Counted from the stretch's first letter, positions 45,873 through 56,134 are shown. The stretch is DNA of 64,000 bases from an uncultured Clostridia bacterium (GCA_947589185.1 CANQCK010000003.1:87191-151190), one strand, 5' to 3'. Translations and numbers: made by a program. Notes: generated by a model not told the origin, from the sequence alone.

Positions 45873-46610
45873 ATGGACTACAAAACAATTACGGACAAAT
45901 ATTATTCTATGTGGGTCGGAATGGATATAAGCGGCAAACGTGAAAAAGTTGAATTTGTCTATTGCTCCGAACGCGATACAATTCAACCCGGCTATGGAAA
46001 AAGTTTTGATTTATGGATTTGGTCAGACGTAAATGGAATAATAGTTTCATACGGAACGCACGTAAAACCGGTTATAGACGCTCTCAAAGAAAATTTATGT
46101 GGCGAATTGAAGATAAGCGAAATCAAAAATATAGTACAGAATATTTATAGCGGAAAGTATTCGTATGGCAGAAAACTTGTGTATTGTGGGAATAACTATA
46201 TCTCCGAAAGAGCACATATTTTATCAAAAACAGATTATGATTTATACGAAAAATTTTATCAAAAATGCAACCCGAAACTACGCGATATAAGTTGGCTGCG
46301 AGAGTATTTTGATGATATATCGGGTATGTGCTGTGGAATCGTTGAGGACGGTATGCTTGTGTGCTGCACCGATGCACCGCAGATGCCTTATATGAATGAT
46401 TTGGTTCAAGAAATAGGAATTAACACATTGACAGAATATCGTGGCAGACATTTTGCTTCGGACTGTGCGGCATTGTGTGTTGAGCAAATTACGAAAAGCG
46501 GTAAATGTCCACAATGGTCGTGCGGCATAAATAATATTGCCTCTCTGAAAACCGCTGAAAGAGTCGGGTTTAAAACTCTTGGCGAATATATCTGCGTCAC
46601 ACGAGATTAA
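45873..46610 (+). CDS. GNAT-family N-acetyltransferase
   Basis: 245 residues. The C-terminal acetyl-CoA fold shows VQEIGINTLTEYRGRHFASD, the acetyl-CoA loop, followed by CPQWSCGINNIASLKTAERV and GFKTLGEYI. The N-terminal 120 residues are specific to a GNAT subgroup and could bind the substrate. The substrate is unknown. GAGGAG precedes the ATG. The gene lies between two copies of the end of the GH27 gene, which suggests insertion or a tandem duplication followed by loss. Confidence 0.82.
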   Translation: MDYKTITDKYYSMWVGMDISGKREKVEFVYCSERDTIQPGYGKSFDLWIWSDVNGIIVSYGTHVKPVIDALKENLCGELKISEIKNIVQNIYSGKYSYGRKLVYCGNNYISERAHILSKTDYDLYEKFYQKCNPKLRDISWLREYFDDISGMCCGIVEDGMLVCCTDAPQMPYMNDLVQEIGINTLTEYRGRHFASDCAALCVEQITKSGKCPQWSCGINNIASLKTAERVGFKTLGEYICVTRD

Positions 46611-46638
46611 CGCAGAAACAAAAAATGTATATAATTGA

Positions 46639-46917
46639 GTGTCAAGCGTAACTTTCGCAATGGCGGTTCCAAAGATACTGTCTTATGTCAATGCTATCAA
46701 ACGTAAACGCTATCTTCATAATATATCTTATTTTGTATATACAATTTTTAATACCGTCGATAATAACAGCGAGATCGAAATACCTCTTTCAGACCTTGAG
46801 ATATATGACGAGATTCACCTAACAGAACTTTGGAGCGGAGAGGATATTTCCGCAAAAGACAGATTAAAAATCTCTCTTGAAAGTCACGGAGCAAAAGCAT
46901 ACATAGTGAAGTTATAA
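46639..46917 (+). pseudogene. Duplicated C-terminal fragment of the GH27 gene
   Basis: From about 46738 the sequence repeats 45628-45811 with some 10-15 differences; the protein (NSEIEIPLSDLEIYDEIHLT and onward to AKAYIVKL) is nearly identical to the GH27 end. The 5' part of the frame (MAVPKILSYVNAIKRKRYLH) is unrelated to GH27 and unrecognised. No ribosome site; it is not expected to make a working protein. Confidence 0.85.
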
Positions 46918-46945
46918 TTTTCACTTAAATATTAAAAAAGCAAAA

Positions 46946-46976
46946 AAATACCGTCCTAAAATTGGGCGGTATTTTT
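46946..46976 (-). terminator. Terminator of tmRNA
   Basis: ATACCGCCC / GGACGGTAT followed by TTTTTTTGC on the minus strand, directly after the CCA end. Confidence 0.85.
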
Positions 46977-46980
46977 ATTT

Positions 46981-47330
46981 TGGTGGAGGCGACGGGAATT
47001 GAACCCGTGTCCGAAAATCAATTCACAGAAATTTCTACGAGTGTAGTTTGTTATAAAATCTCCCTGAACACTGGCAAACAAACACGCCTATGTACAGGCA
47101 GCCTTTAAATTAGACTTTTACGCTAAAGGCAATACGCAAAAGCCGTTCCTACTAAGTCGACGCCGAAGCTCAAAGCCGTAGGCTGCCTTGAGGCGGCGAG
47201 CAGCAATTAAGCAGCTGCTAATTGTGAATTATTTTTGTCGTTTAATTTAAAACGTGTACCGTTTAAAGAGTTTGCACAACTCTACTCGCTTATCCTGCTT
47301 CATAATCCCCGTCGAAGCCTTTACGCCCCC
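46981..47330 (-). ncRNA. ssrA: Transfer-messenger RNA
   Basis: 350 nt. The 5' end GGGGGCGTAAAGGCTTCGAC and the 3' end GGTTCAATTCCCGTCGCC plus TCCACCA form the tRNA-like half. The tag reading frame at 47242-47207 encodes NDKNNSQLAAA before TAA, so the peptide tag is ANDKNNSQLAAA counting the alanine from the charged tmRNA. It frees stalled ribosomes and marks the product for ClpXP and similar proteases. Its partner SmpB is encoded just upstream on the same strand. Confidence 0.97.
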
Positions 47331-47368
47331 TCACTAATTTTGAAATACTGAAAGCATCAAATATTAAA

Positions 47369-47839
47369 CTATCTGTTTCTGCTTTTAACAGCACGTTCGA
47401 TTTCTCTTTGTGCTGCTTTATTAGCCATATCCTCTCTTTTATCGTATAGCTTTTTACCCTTGCATAATCCGACTGCCACTTTAACTCTTGAACTCTTAAA
47501 ATATAAAGACATAGGAATCAGCGTAAGCCCCTCTTGTTTGACCTGTGAAAACAGTTTTAAAATCTCCTTCTTGTGAAGAAGAAGTCTTCTTACTCTTATC
47601 GGGTCGCAATTGAAAATGTTTCCGTGATCATAAGGCGAAATGTGCATACCTTTTATAAACATTTCTCCGTTTTCAATTGAACACCATGCGTCCTTCAAGT
47701 TTACATTTCCTGCACGAAGTGATTTTACCTCAGTTCCTACAAGTTCAATACCGGCTTCAATTGTTTCAAGAACAAAGTAATCGTGTCTGGCTTTTCTGTT
47801 ATCGGTAATTTGCTTTGTTCCCGATTTATCAATTGCCAT
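47369..47839 (-). CDS. smpB: SsrA-binding protein SmpB
   Basis: 156 residues from the ATG at 47839 ([20 protein letters not shown]), with GGGAG upstream; the GTG nine bases earlier overlaps that site. Conserved pieces are [20 protein letters not shown], the RNA-binding HISPYDHGN, and the basic C-terminal tail ([20 protein letters not shown]). It carries tmRNA to stalled ribosomes. It lies 38 bp before ssrA and they are likely cotranscribed. Confidence 0.97.
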   Translation of the reverse strand: MAIDKSGTKQITDNRKARHDYFVLETIEAGIELVGTEVKSLRAGNVNLKDAWCSIENGEMFIKGMHISPYDHGNIFNCDPIRVRRLLLHKKEILKLFSQVKQEGLTLIPMSLYFKSSRVKVAVGLCKGKKLYDKREDMANKAAQREIERAVKSRNR

Positions 47840-47987
47840 GAGGCTCACTCCCTTCCATTTTGCAGTATTTCATTATATAATAGTAATTTGAGTTTGTCAA
47901 TCAGAAAATATTAGAATTTTGCCGCAAACAACTATAACAATTATTATATCAAAATATGATTCTGCTTTACACCGCAGGAATGATTAA

Positions 47988-48016
47988 TTGACTTATCTTT
48001 TTCTATATGATAAAAT
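47988..48016 (+). promoter_or_regulatory. Promoter of the first hybrid-kinase gene
   Basis: TTGACT, 17-bp spacer, TAAAAT, about 35 nt before the ATG. Confidence 0.75.
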
Positions 48017-48054
48017 AAAATAGATTAATCATCTGCAAAAGAAGGTGTTTGTTG

Positions 48055-51009
48055 ATGTCAGGCGATATAGGTTCATCTAGGAAAAAATGGGTTAAAAAAC
48101 TATTGCCTCCAATTTTGATGTGTGCAGTTAGTATTACAGCGGTTATAATAGGTATCATATATTTTAATTTTATTTCCCAGCGGATATATAAAGACAGTAC
48201 AAATCATCTGGGAGAGATTTACGGACAGGTAAACCGCTCGTTCGGAGCCTTTGTTGAGAGAAACTGGGGTCTTCTGGAAAGCTGGGACAATTATCTGTCA
48301 ATGTCGAAAGAAAACAAGAAAAGCAATTTTTCTGATTTTATTTCTAAAGAACAAGATTACTGGGGATTTTCGGAGTTTTATTTTATCTCTAAAGACAAGG
48401 TCTGCATTACGCTGGACGGCACTGAGGTAAGTATGACCTTAGAAGGTGCATGGGATAGTCTTACTCAGCAGGGAAAACCCATTATGGCAGGAGAAACGCT
48501 GTCTTCTGGTCAAGGGGTCACTATTTTTGCTGTTCCTGTTGATCACGGAAAATATAAAGGCTTTGACTTTGACGCTATTGCCATAAGCTATAATAATAAA
48601 GACATGGCAAATTCACTGAATGTCGATGCTTTCTCCGGCGAAGCCAAAAGTTTTGTAATTCATAACGGTGGAAATGTTTTACTCTCAACACAGGAGGGCG
48701 GAAATGTATTTGGCAATTATCTTACCTATCTTAGAGCCGCTTCCGATTTAGACGAAGAGAGTCTAAAAAAACTCAATAATGACTGGCAGAACGGGACCTC
48801 AGGTCTGCTGCAATGCGAAATAGGAGACGTCAGCTACTGTATATTGTATCAGCCTGTTGGCTATCAGGATTATTTCCTTTTGAGTGCAGTACCTCAAAGT
48901 GCTGTAAGTGCAGGTTTTTTGTCGGTTCAAAAAACTACAGTTAATGTTCTGATTGTAATTTTTCTGCTGATCAGTGCAGCAGTGATTGCTTTAATTGCTT
49001 TGCACAGCCATAAACAGTCACGCAAAAGCAGGATAGAACTTCAATACAGAGAACAAATGTTTGATGTGCTGTCAAACAGTGTTGACGACATCTTCATAAT
49101 GCTGGATTATGAGAACCATAATGTTGATTATATCAGCCCTAATTTAGAGCGTCTGCTGGGCATTAAAGTAAAAGACGCACGAGAAAATATCAGAGTAATG
49201 GAAAAATGTGCAATAAACTTTAATGTCGTTATTCCGGCAGATGAGCTTGAAGATATTCCGCTTAACGGAAACCGTTATTGGGAATGTGAATATATGCACC
49301 AAACCACCGGCGAACGCCGCTGGTACAGAATGACAATATATTATATGAGTATCCAAGGAGTTAAGAAATATATTGTTGTAATGTCAGACCGTACTCAGGA
49401 ACAGCAGATGAATCAAAAGCTCCAGGAAGCACTGACATCTGCTAAAAGTGCCAATGAAGCAAAGAGTAATTTTCTTTCTAATATGTCACACGATATTCGC
49501 ACGCCTATGAATGCCATTGTAGGATTTTCAGTTCTGCTTGAAAAAGATGCGGATAATCCTGATAAGGTTCGGGAATACACTCGTAAAATTACAGCTTCTA
49601 GTCATCATTTGCTCAGCCTTATCAATGATGTTTTGGATATGAGTAAAATCGAAAGCGGAAAAACGTCTTTGAATGTAGATAAATTCAGTCTGCCTGAACT
49701 GCTGGAAGAACTGAACATTATACTTATGCCTCAGGCAAAAGCTAAGAATCAGAGCTTTACAATCCACGTTCAAGGAGCACCACCCGAGCAAATGCTGGGC
49801 GATAAACTGCGTCTTAATCAGATCCTCATTAATTTGCTGTCAAATGCTATTAAATATACTCCGAACAACGGTAGGATCGAATTTACAGTAAGTGAAATTC
49901 CAAGTACTGCACATCAGTATGTTAAGCTAAGGTTTACCGTTAAAGACAACGGTATAGGTATGAGCGAAGAGTTTAAAAAGCAAGTCTTTGCACCATTTAG
50001 CAGAGAAGTCAGCTCACTCACCAATAAGATACAAGGAACAGGTCTTGGTATGGCGATAACTAAAAATCTGGTAGACCTGATGGGCGGTATCATTGAAGTT
50101 GAAAGCCGACTCGGAGAAGGCAGTACATTTACTGTTGAGTTGTCTTTTTCACTTCCTGAGCAAGAGGAAGCGGATCTATGGTTTCGTCAAAAGATCACAC
50201 GTATACTGGTTGCTGACGATGAAGAAGATATTTGCCTAAACATTAAAGAAATGATGCGTGACACCGGAGTAGATGTATCCTTTGTTACAGAAGGCTCTGC
50301 CGCTGTAGATGCAGCCGTTCAGGCTCACAAAAATGGTAAAGATTTTAATGTTATATTGCTGGATTGGAAGATGCCAAAAATGGATGGCGTTGAAACTGCT
50401 CGTTTAATTCGTGAGCAGGTGGGAACAGATGTTCCCATACTTGTTCTGACCTCTTATGATTGGAGCGAAATTGAAACAGAGGCACGGCGAGTAGGAATCA
50501 ATGCTTTTATGCCAAAACCATTCTTTGTTTCTACCTTATGGCAAACTATAAAACCGCTGTTCTTAGAACAAACAGAGCAGAAAAAACATAGTGATGAAAA
50601 AGCAGAAAATGTAATGAACGGAAAACTGTTTCTTGTAGCGGAGGACAATGAACTAAATGCAGAAATACTGAAAGAAATGCTTAGTATGGAAGGTGTAAGC
50701 TGTGAATTAGCAGTGAACGGTCTGGAAGCAGTAGAAATGTTCCAAAAGTCGGAACCAGGTCATTACGATTTAATACTTATGGATGTACAAATGCCTGTTA
50801 TGAACGGTTATGAAGCAACAAAGCAGATACGTTCCTGTGACCATACCGAGGCAATGACGATACCAATTGTGGCTATGACAGCAAATACTTTTGCAGAAGA
50901 TGTACGCAACGCACTGGATTCTGGTATGGACGGACATCTTGCAAAACCAATTGATATGAAAGCTATGAGAGAATTGGTTGGCAGTCTTATTGGTAATAAT
51001 GAATCATAA
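48055..51009 (+). CDS. Membrane hybrid sensor histidine kinase with two receiver domains
   Basis: 984 residues from ATG 48055 (two in-frame TTG codons precede it; GAAGGTG is correctly spaced for the ATG). Two membrane helices (about 12-35 and 295-318) enclose a Cache-like outside sensor. A PAS domain (about 335-455) leads to HisKA with FLSNMSHDIRTPMNAIVGFS (phospho-His near 480), the ATPase (VKDNGIGMSEEF, GTGLGMAITKNL), then REC1 (from about 714; ILLDWKMPKMDG) and REC2 (from about 857; LILMDVQMPVMNGYEA). It ends 24 bp before the lipoprotein gene. The signal is unknown. Confidence 0.93.
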   Translation: MSGDIGSSRKKWVKKLLPPILMCAVSITAVIIGIIYFNFISQRIYKDSTNHLGEIYGQVNRSFGAFVERNWGLLESWDNYLSMSKENKKSNFSDFISKEQDYWGFSEFYFISKDKVCITLDGTEVSMTLEGAWDSLTQQGKPIMAGETLSSGQGVTIFAVPVDHGKYKGFDFDAIAISYNNKDMANSLNVDAFSGEAKSFVIHNGGNVLLSTQEGGNVFGNYLTYLRAASDLDEESLKKLNNDWQNGTSGLLQCEIGDVSYCILYQPVGYQDYFLLSAVPQSAVSAGFLSVQKTTVNVLIVIFLLISAAVIALIALHSHKQSRKSRIELQYREQMFDVLSNSVDDIFIMLDYENHNVDYISPNLERLLGIKVKDARENIRVMEKCAINFNVVIPADELEDIPLNGNRYWECEYMHQTTGERRWYRMTIYYMSIQGVKKYIVVMSDRTQEQQMNQKLQEALTSAKSANEAKSNFLSNMSHDIRTPMNAIVGFSVLLEKDADNPDKVREYTRKITASSHHLLSLINDVLDMSKIESGKTSLNVDKFSLPELLEELNIILMPQAKAKNQSFTIHVQGAPPEQMLGDKLRLNQILINLLSNAIKYTPNNGRIEFTVSEIPSTAHQYVKLRFTVKDNGIGMSEEFKKQVFAPFSREVSSLTNKIQGTGLGMAITKNLVDLMGGIIEVESRLGEGSTFTVELSFSLPEQEEADLWFRQKITRILVADDEEDICLNIKEMMRDTGVDVSFVTEGSAAVDAAVQAHKNGKDFNVILLDWKMPKMDGVETARLIREQVGTDVPILVLTSYDWSEIETEARRVGINAFMPKPFFVSTLWQTIKPLFLEQTEQKKHSDEKAENVMNGKLFLVAEDNELNAEILKEMLSMEGVSCELAVNGLEAVEMFQKSEPGHYDLILMDVQMPVMNGYEATKQIRSCDHTEAMTIPIVAMTANTFAEDVRNALDSGMDGHLAKPIDMKAMRELVGSLIGNNES

Positions 51010-51033
51010 TGTGAAATAAGGAGGAAACGGCAA

Positions 51034-52320
51034 ATGAAAAAGAGATATTGTTTTACCTTGTTAATTCTTACCGCAGTTCTTTTACTGACTTCCTGCAGCG
51101 GAAATCATAAGCAAACTGATAATACTAATAATAATTCTCTTACTATAATGGGCAGAAAAAGCGATATGGAAAAGAGCTATATGACCAGAATTTTTGATAA
51201 ATACAAAACTGATACCGGAAACAAACTTAATATTGTCGCTTTTGAAGATGATGAATTTGAAACTGATGCAGTAAAAAAATTTGCAGACGGAAATGCCCCT
51301 GATATATTTATGCACTTTAACAATGCGGATCTGAAACGTTTTGATGTTGCAAATAATTTCTATTATCTTAATAACGAAGACTGGGTCGCTGACCTGACAA
51401 ACAGTTCCCGTGCATATTGTCAGGACAAAGAAGGCAATCTGTTGGGACTCCCCTTCTGGGAAAGCTCTGTTTCAGGGTGTTTTTACAATAAAACATTACT
51501 GGACAGTCTGGGACTGAAACCGGCTGCTACACAAGCGGAATTTGATATGCTGTGCCAAGTACTTGCAGACATCGGTTACACTCCTATATGCTGGCCCGCA
51601 GACGGCTGTACATGGATGTTTCAGTTTGGTCTTGATCCTATCTTTGCAGATGATCCGTCATTACTTGAAAAGCTGAACAAAAATGAAATTTCTTACTCTG
51701 ATATTCCTGCCGTAACCAAAATGGTTAAATGGGTCTCTGACGCAGCCGACAAAGGCTGGTTTGGTTCAGATTATCTGGAAAACGGCTGGTCGGATATAAG
51801 TTTAATAATGGGTTCGGGCAAGGCAGTTATGACTTTTATTTGGGATACTTGGTTTTACACCGATTTTGAAAAGGGAAATAAATATTCCGTTGATGATTTT
51901 GCCCTGATGCCTACATTTATGAATACTGCCGACAGCGGAACTTATGAGGGCGGCAATTTGAATATGATGATGGTCAATAAAAACAGTAAGCGGCTGGATA
52001 AGGCTTTGGAATTTCTATCCTTCTGTGCTTCTCCTGAAAATTATAATATTGCGTTTGACGGAATTTCTACAGTAAGCTGTTTTAAAGAACAGACCACCAA
52101 TATACAATCCTCAATGGTAACAGACGCCGGTGCGTCTATTGCTTCAAATGAACGTGTGTCCACCGCTGCTTCTAAAATTATCGGCTACAGTGCAGACGAT
52201 GTTTCCGCAGCCTTTGACCGAATGTTCAATAAAAAAACAGATGTTGCAGGTTGTGTGCGTCTTATGGATGATTACCGTGTTAAAGAAGCAAAAAAACAGG
52301 GCGAAGCTGTATTTCAGTAA
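51034..52320 (+). CDS. Extracellular solute-binding lipoprotein (ABC family 1 type)
   Basis: 428 residues. Lipobox LTSC with the lipid-bearing Cys21, then the family 1 sugar-binding fold: EKSYMTRIFDKYKTDTGNKL, FADGNAPDIFMHFNNADLKR, LGLPFWESSVSGCFYNKTLL, and GKAVMTFIWDTWFYTD. No ABC permease or ATPase genes are adjacent; instead it sits between two hybrid kinases, so it may pass ligand information to a kinase rather than to a transporter (inference). AAGGAGGA precedes the ATG. Confidence 0.9.
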   Translation: MKKRYCFTLLILTAVLLLTSCSGNHKQTDNTNNNSLTIMGRKSDMEKSYMTRIFDKYKTDTGNKLNIVAFEDDEFETDAVKKFADGNAPDIFMHFNNADLKRFDVANNFYYLNNEDWVADLTNSSRAYCQDKEGNLLGLPFWESSVSGCFYNKTLLDSLGLKPAATQAEFDMLCQVLADIGYTPICWPADGCTWMFQFGLDPIFADDPSLLEKLNKNEISYSDIPAVTKMVKWVSDAADKGWFGSDYLENGWSDISLIMGSGKAVMTFIWDTWFYTDFEKGNKYSVDDFALMPTFMNTADSGTYEGGNLNMMMVNKNSKRLDKALEFLSFCASPENYNIAFDGISTVSCFKEQTTNIQSSMVTDAGASIASNERVSTAASKIIGYSADDVSAAFDRMFNKKTDVAGCVRLMDDYRVKEAKKQGEAVFQ

Positions 52321-52372
52321 AATGATTGTTAGCTTCTAATTTTAAAAAATTACCCTATAAGGAGGAGTAAAT

Positions 52373-54481
52373 GTGATTCGCAATTTATTTTGGCGTCTGA
52401 CTGCTCTAATTGTTGTTTTTATATTACTGTTTTATGCAGCTGTTCCAAAAGTCCAAGCAGAAAGCAAACAGAGTGCATTGTCTCTTACTGCCGAAGAAAA
52501 AAACTATATATCTTCCCATAAGTCACTCAAGATAGGCTATGTTTCGGATCGTATACCTGTTTCTTTTTCTGATGAAAACGGAGAACTGGCTGGAATATCC
52601 CGCTACATATTCGACCATGTAAGCGAGCTGTGCGGATTAAAATTCGAATATGTGGCTCTCCCTACAGAAAACGTTACCTACGACTACCTTTTAAACGGAG
52701 GCTTTGACCTTGTTTCAAGCGTTGAGTATAATAAAGAAAATCAGAAAGCTAAGGGCATACTCATAAGCAATCCTTATCTGTCCAGCCGTAAAGTAGTTGT
52801 AGCTCGGAACGGTCTGGATTTTAGATATGATGCTAACCTGTCTATTGCAGTATCAACAGGCTCTCAGACCTTAAAAAAGGTACTGAACGCATCTTATCCC
52901 AATTTTAAATTGGTTGACTATCCTTCTATTACCGCCTGCTTTGACGCAGTAAATACAGGCGAAGCAGATCTTATGATACAAAATCAGTATGTAGTTGAAC
53001 ATTGGATCTCCAAACCAATTTATGAAAAGCTAAAGGTCATACCTGTTCTTGGTCTTGACGACCAGCTTTGTTTTTCCGCAGTTGTCACCTATGGAAACGG
53101 CAGCGATTCATCGAAAAAGGACGGACGAACTCTTATAAATATCCTGAATAAAGCAATAGCAAGTATGTCAGATGACGAGATAGGAAGTTGTACAATACAA
53201 GCGATTATGGAAAATCAGTATCGTTTTACTCTGTCTGACTTTTTATATCGTTACCGTTACGCTGTGATAACGCTTGTCATATTCTTGTTTGTTATTCTGA
53301 TATTAACAATTTTGTTTGTCCGCCAACATATTCGCCTTGCCGAAAACAAAGCTGACGCTAAGGTAAAGGGGCATTTTTTGTCCACCATTAGCCACGAGAT
53401 CCGTACCCCTTTGAACGGCCTTATCGGGCTAAACTATCTTATGTCACAAAAGCTGAATGATCAGCAGCAGGTAAGTGATTATCTGCAGCAATCCACTGTT
53501 ACCGCAAATTACCTTTTATCACTTGTAAATGATATGCTGGATATGTCAAGACTACAAGCACATAACTTAGAACTGAACCTCCATCAGGTAGATCTGGAAC
53601 TATTGCTAAACACAGTAAGCTCCATAGTTCAAAATACTATGTTAGATAAAAAGCTGAAATACAATGTAAATTCAGAACTCATATGGCCTTATGTTTTAGG
53701 TGATGAAGTTCGTATTCAGCAGGTATTGTTGAATTTACTGGACAATGCTCAAAAATTCACACCAAAGGGCGGAAAAGTAGAGCTGTCTCTAAAACAGAAA
53801 ATGACAAACAGCGGCAAAGTACTTACGACAGTTACCGTATCAGATACCGGACGGGGTATGAGCGAAGAATTTCAAAAACACATTTTCGACACCTTTGCTC
53901 AAGAGCTTGATACCGTGTCAAAGGGCAATCAAGGAACAGGTCTCGGACTTCCCATCAGCCGCCGTCTGGCATTGCTTATGGGCGGAGATCTGACATTTGT
54001 CAGTCAGAAAGGAGAAGGCAGTTCCTTTACCTTCACCTTTACTGCACAGCCCACAGAAATTCCTGAAAAATATGACTATACAGCAGTACAGCCTGCTGAT
54101 GAAAAAGAACAGCATACTAGAATTCTTGTCGCGGAGGACAATGAACTCAACGGTGAAATTATCATTGAACTGCTCAACAGCGTCGGTTTTGAAACAGAAC
54201 TCGCTGAAAACGGAAAAATAGCTCTCCAAAAGTTTTTGGATTCAAAGCCTGATACTTTCGGCGTTATCCTTATGGATCTTCTGATGCCTGAAATGGACGG
54301 TTTTGAGACTGCAAAAGCTATTCGTGCTTTAGACAGACCGGATGCTAAAACAGTTCGTATCTTTGCTTGCAGTGCAAACTCTTTGTCAGAGAATAAAGAC
54401 AAAGCTCTGGCAAGCGGAATGGATGATTTTATTGAAAAACCTTTGAACATTGATAAACTTCTCAAAATGATAAACGCATAA
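52373..54481 (+). CDS. Hybrid histidine kinase with a periplasmic-binding-protein-like sensor
   Basis: 702 residues, GTG start with AAGGAGGA upstream (the ATG two bases before is followed at once by TGA). A signal helix (about 8-25) and an SBP_bac_3 sensor (about 50-285; LKIGYVSDRIPVSFSDENGE, GEADLMIQNQYVVEHW) are followed by a membrane helix (295-318), HisKA (FLSTISHEIRTPLNGLIGLN), the ATPase (GTGLGLPISRRL) and one receiver (ILMDLLMPEMDGFETA). BvgS/EvgS-like layout, so it should sense amino-acid-like ligands outside. Third gene after the lipoprotein, 52 bp away. Confidence 0.92.
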   Translation: MIRNLFWRLTALIVVFILLFYAAVPKVQAESKQSALSLTAEEKNYISSHKSLKIGYVSDRIPVSFSDENGELAGISRYIFDHVSELCGLKFEYVALPTENVTYDYLLNGGFDLVSSVEYNKENQKAKGILISNPYLSSRKVVVARNGLDFRYDANLSIAVSTGSQTLKKVLNASYPNFKLVDYPSITACFDAVNTGEADLMIQNQYVVEHWISKPIYEKLKVIPVLGLDDQLCFSAVVTYGNGSDSSKKDGRTLINILNKAIASMSDDEIGSCTIQAIMENQYRFTLSDFLYRYRYAVITLVIFLFVILILTILFVRQHIRLAENKADAKVKGHFLSTISHEIRTPLNGLIGLNYLMSQKLNDQQQVSDYLQQSTVTANYLLSLVNDMLDMSRLQAHNLELNLHQVDLELLLNTVSSIVQNTMLDKKLKYNVNSELIWPYVLGDEVRIQQVLLNLLDNAQKFTPKGGKVELSLKQKMTNSGKVLTTVTVSDTGRGMSEEFQKHIFDTFAQELDTVSKGNQGTGLGLPISRRLALLMGGDLTFVSQKGEGSSFTFTFTAQPTEIPEKYDYTAVQPADEKEQHTRILVAEDNELNGEIIIELLNSVGFETELAENGKIALQKFLDSKPDTFGVILMDLLMPEMDGFETAKAIRALDRPDAKTVRIFACSANSLSENKDKALASGMDDFIEKPLNIDKLLKMINA

Positions 54482-54495
54482 ATAAAGTTAAAATA

Positions 54496-54527
54496 AGCGC
54501 ACTACTTTTTAGCAGTGCGCTGTTTTT
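54496..54527 (+). terminator. Terminator after the second hybrid kinase
   Basis: AGCGCACT / AGTGCGCT followed by GTTTTTG. Confidence 0.85.
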
Positions 54528-54558
54528 GTAAAAGATATTTATTATTTCTTATTGTCTT

Positions 54559-55674
54559 TCATTTATTATCATTATAATATCTGAGCGAAAATTTACCTTT
54601 TCCGCTGTTTTTTGCCTCATATAGAGCTTTATCTGCCTGATGTAAAAGAGAAACATAATCCGTTTCTTTATTTTCGACAATAACTGCTCCAATACTGCAG
54701 CTTTCCATAACTCCTATTTTTTCATGAGATATTTTTCCAAACCTTTCGCTTATAAGGAGACACTTCTCAGCCAATACGTTCTCATCGATCAACTCTTTAA
54801 CAAGAACTATAAACTCGTCTCCTCCAAAACGTCCTATTATATCATTTGAACGAAAAATGCTATCCAAAACTTCGCCAAAACATTGGAGTATAATATCTCC
54901 GTTTTGATGCCCAAAAGTATCATTAATTCGTTTAAAGTCATCCAAATCAAGAAAAAGTACTGAACAATTAACTGACGGATTATTAAATTCAAGATACTTC
55001 TGCATTTGCTTTTCACACCCTTGTTTATTATAAATACCGGGCAGAAAAGCGTCTCTGACACTAAGCTCTTTGAATTTATTACGAATTTGATAATCTCTTA
55101 TCCGCAAGTGAATGATTATGATGGATACGACAACAGAAAAGCCAAAACTAACTATTGCATAAAACACATCATACTGTCCAATAGTAGGATCTTTGAATAT
55201 CAACACCGCAATAACATAGATTATATCAAAAAAACCAATTAGACCCAAAGATAAATTAAGCGGAAAAATAAATAAAGCAGGAAAAGCTACACATAACATT
55301 GGCATAAAACAGCTAGGTGCAGCCGTATCGCTGAACACATCTATCAATATTATGAATACAAAAAGAATACATTCAAATAGTATACACAGTGCATTAATAA
55401 ATTTTGTACTGTTTAAGCCCTTTTTCATATACAAAAATGTTATCAAATAAAACAATAGCGACACAGGAAGAAAAATTATATGCTGAGGAGATGCCTTCCA
55501 GCCTCTTATAATAAACGGCGTTGCAAAGAGAAAGAGTACAAGCAAAATAATTGTTGCTAAGCTAAGTCTCTCCAATATACGAAGATTGAGCTTTGCAATT
55601 TCATTTTTCTCCTTGCTGAAGTATTGCCGTCTGTTTTTAATATTATTTTTTATATTATTTATTATTATATTCAC
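54559..55674 (-). CDS. Membrane diguanylate cyclase (GGDEF)
   Basis: 371 residues with a GTG start (AGAGGAAGC upstream). Six hydrophobic segments (about 35-200) form the membrane sensor. The GGDEF domain follows: SVLFLDLDDFKRINDTFGHQ, then GRFGGDEFIVLV with the intact active site near 285. The I-site RSND lies five residues before the motif, so product inhibition is expected. It makes c-di-GMP from GTP. It follows the HPt gene by 91 bp on the same strand, after a weak A/T hairpin at 55701-55728. Confidence 0.93.
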   Translation of the reverse strand: MNIIINNIKNNIKNRRQYFSKEKNEIAKLNLRILERLSLATIILLVLFLFATPFIIRGWKASPQHIIFLPVSLLFYLITFLYMKKGLNSTKFINALCILFECILFVFIILIDVFSDTAAPSCFMPMLCVAFPALFIFPLNLSLGLIGFFDIIYVIAVLIFKDPTIGQYDVFYAIVSFGFSVVVSIIIIHLRIRDYQIRNKFKELSVRDAFLPGIYNKQGCEKQMQKYLEFNNPSVNCSVLFLDLDDFKRINDTFGHQNGDIILQCFGEVLDSIFRSNDIIGRFGGDEFIVLVKELIDENVLAEKCLLISERFGKISHEKIGVMESCSIGAVIVENKETDYVSLLHQADKALYEAKNSGKGKFSLRYYNDNK

Positions 55675-55765
55675 ATCAACCTGCTTCCTCTCGCTTTGCA
55701 GAATATTTTTGTCATTTAAAAATATTCAACCAGACTATATAAAAGTTAAGTACAACAGCATCCGT

Positions 55766-56122
55766 TTAATTGTTTTCATTTATTGCCTCAATAATTCTTT
55801 CATATTCTTCAGTAATATCAGGCATCATATCAACTGCTCCCTGCCAATCTCCGGATCTAAAAGACTCCACCTGACAAGTAAGCAAGCTGAAAAGAGATGT
55901 CATAGAAAGATTACCGCTAACTCCTTTTAGAGTATGTGAAGCAGTGAGTGCTCCGTCCTTATCATTTGCCGCAATGGCATCAGTCAGTTTTTTATAATTT
56001 ACGTCTGTCAAAAATTTATTTAAAAAACGTTCCAAAAGTGCTTCGTTTCCCATAAATCGTTCCAAAGCAGAATCCACATTGATATTCGCATCAATTAACT
56101 GTTTTTTTCTAAAGGCATCCAT
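55766..56122 (-). CDS. Stand-alone histidine phosphotransfer (HPt) protein
   Basis: 118 residues. A four-helix HPt domain with the phospho-His in ASHTLKGVSGNLSM, plus LERFLNKFLTDVNYKKL before it. It relays phosphate between a receiver of a hybrid kinase and another receiver. It starts 12 bp after the REC-HD-GYP gene in one operon, which makes that protein a likely target. GGAGGG precedes the ATG. Confidence 0.92.
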   Translation of the reverse strand: MDAFRKKQLIDANINVDSALERFMGNEALLERFLNKFLTDVNYKKLTDAIAANDKDGALTASHTLKGVSGNLSMTSLFSLLTCQVESFRSGDWQGAVDMMPDITEEYERIIEAINENN

Positions 56123-56134
56123 TATTAAACCCTC

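Noticed and set aside
53918..54465. Minus-strand frames antisense to the second hybrid kinase
   Set aside because: They overlap well-defined ATPase and receiver motifs on the plus strand and have no features of their own.
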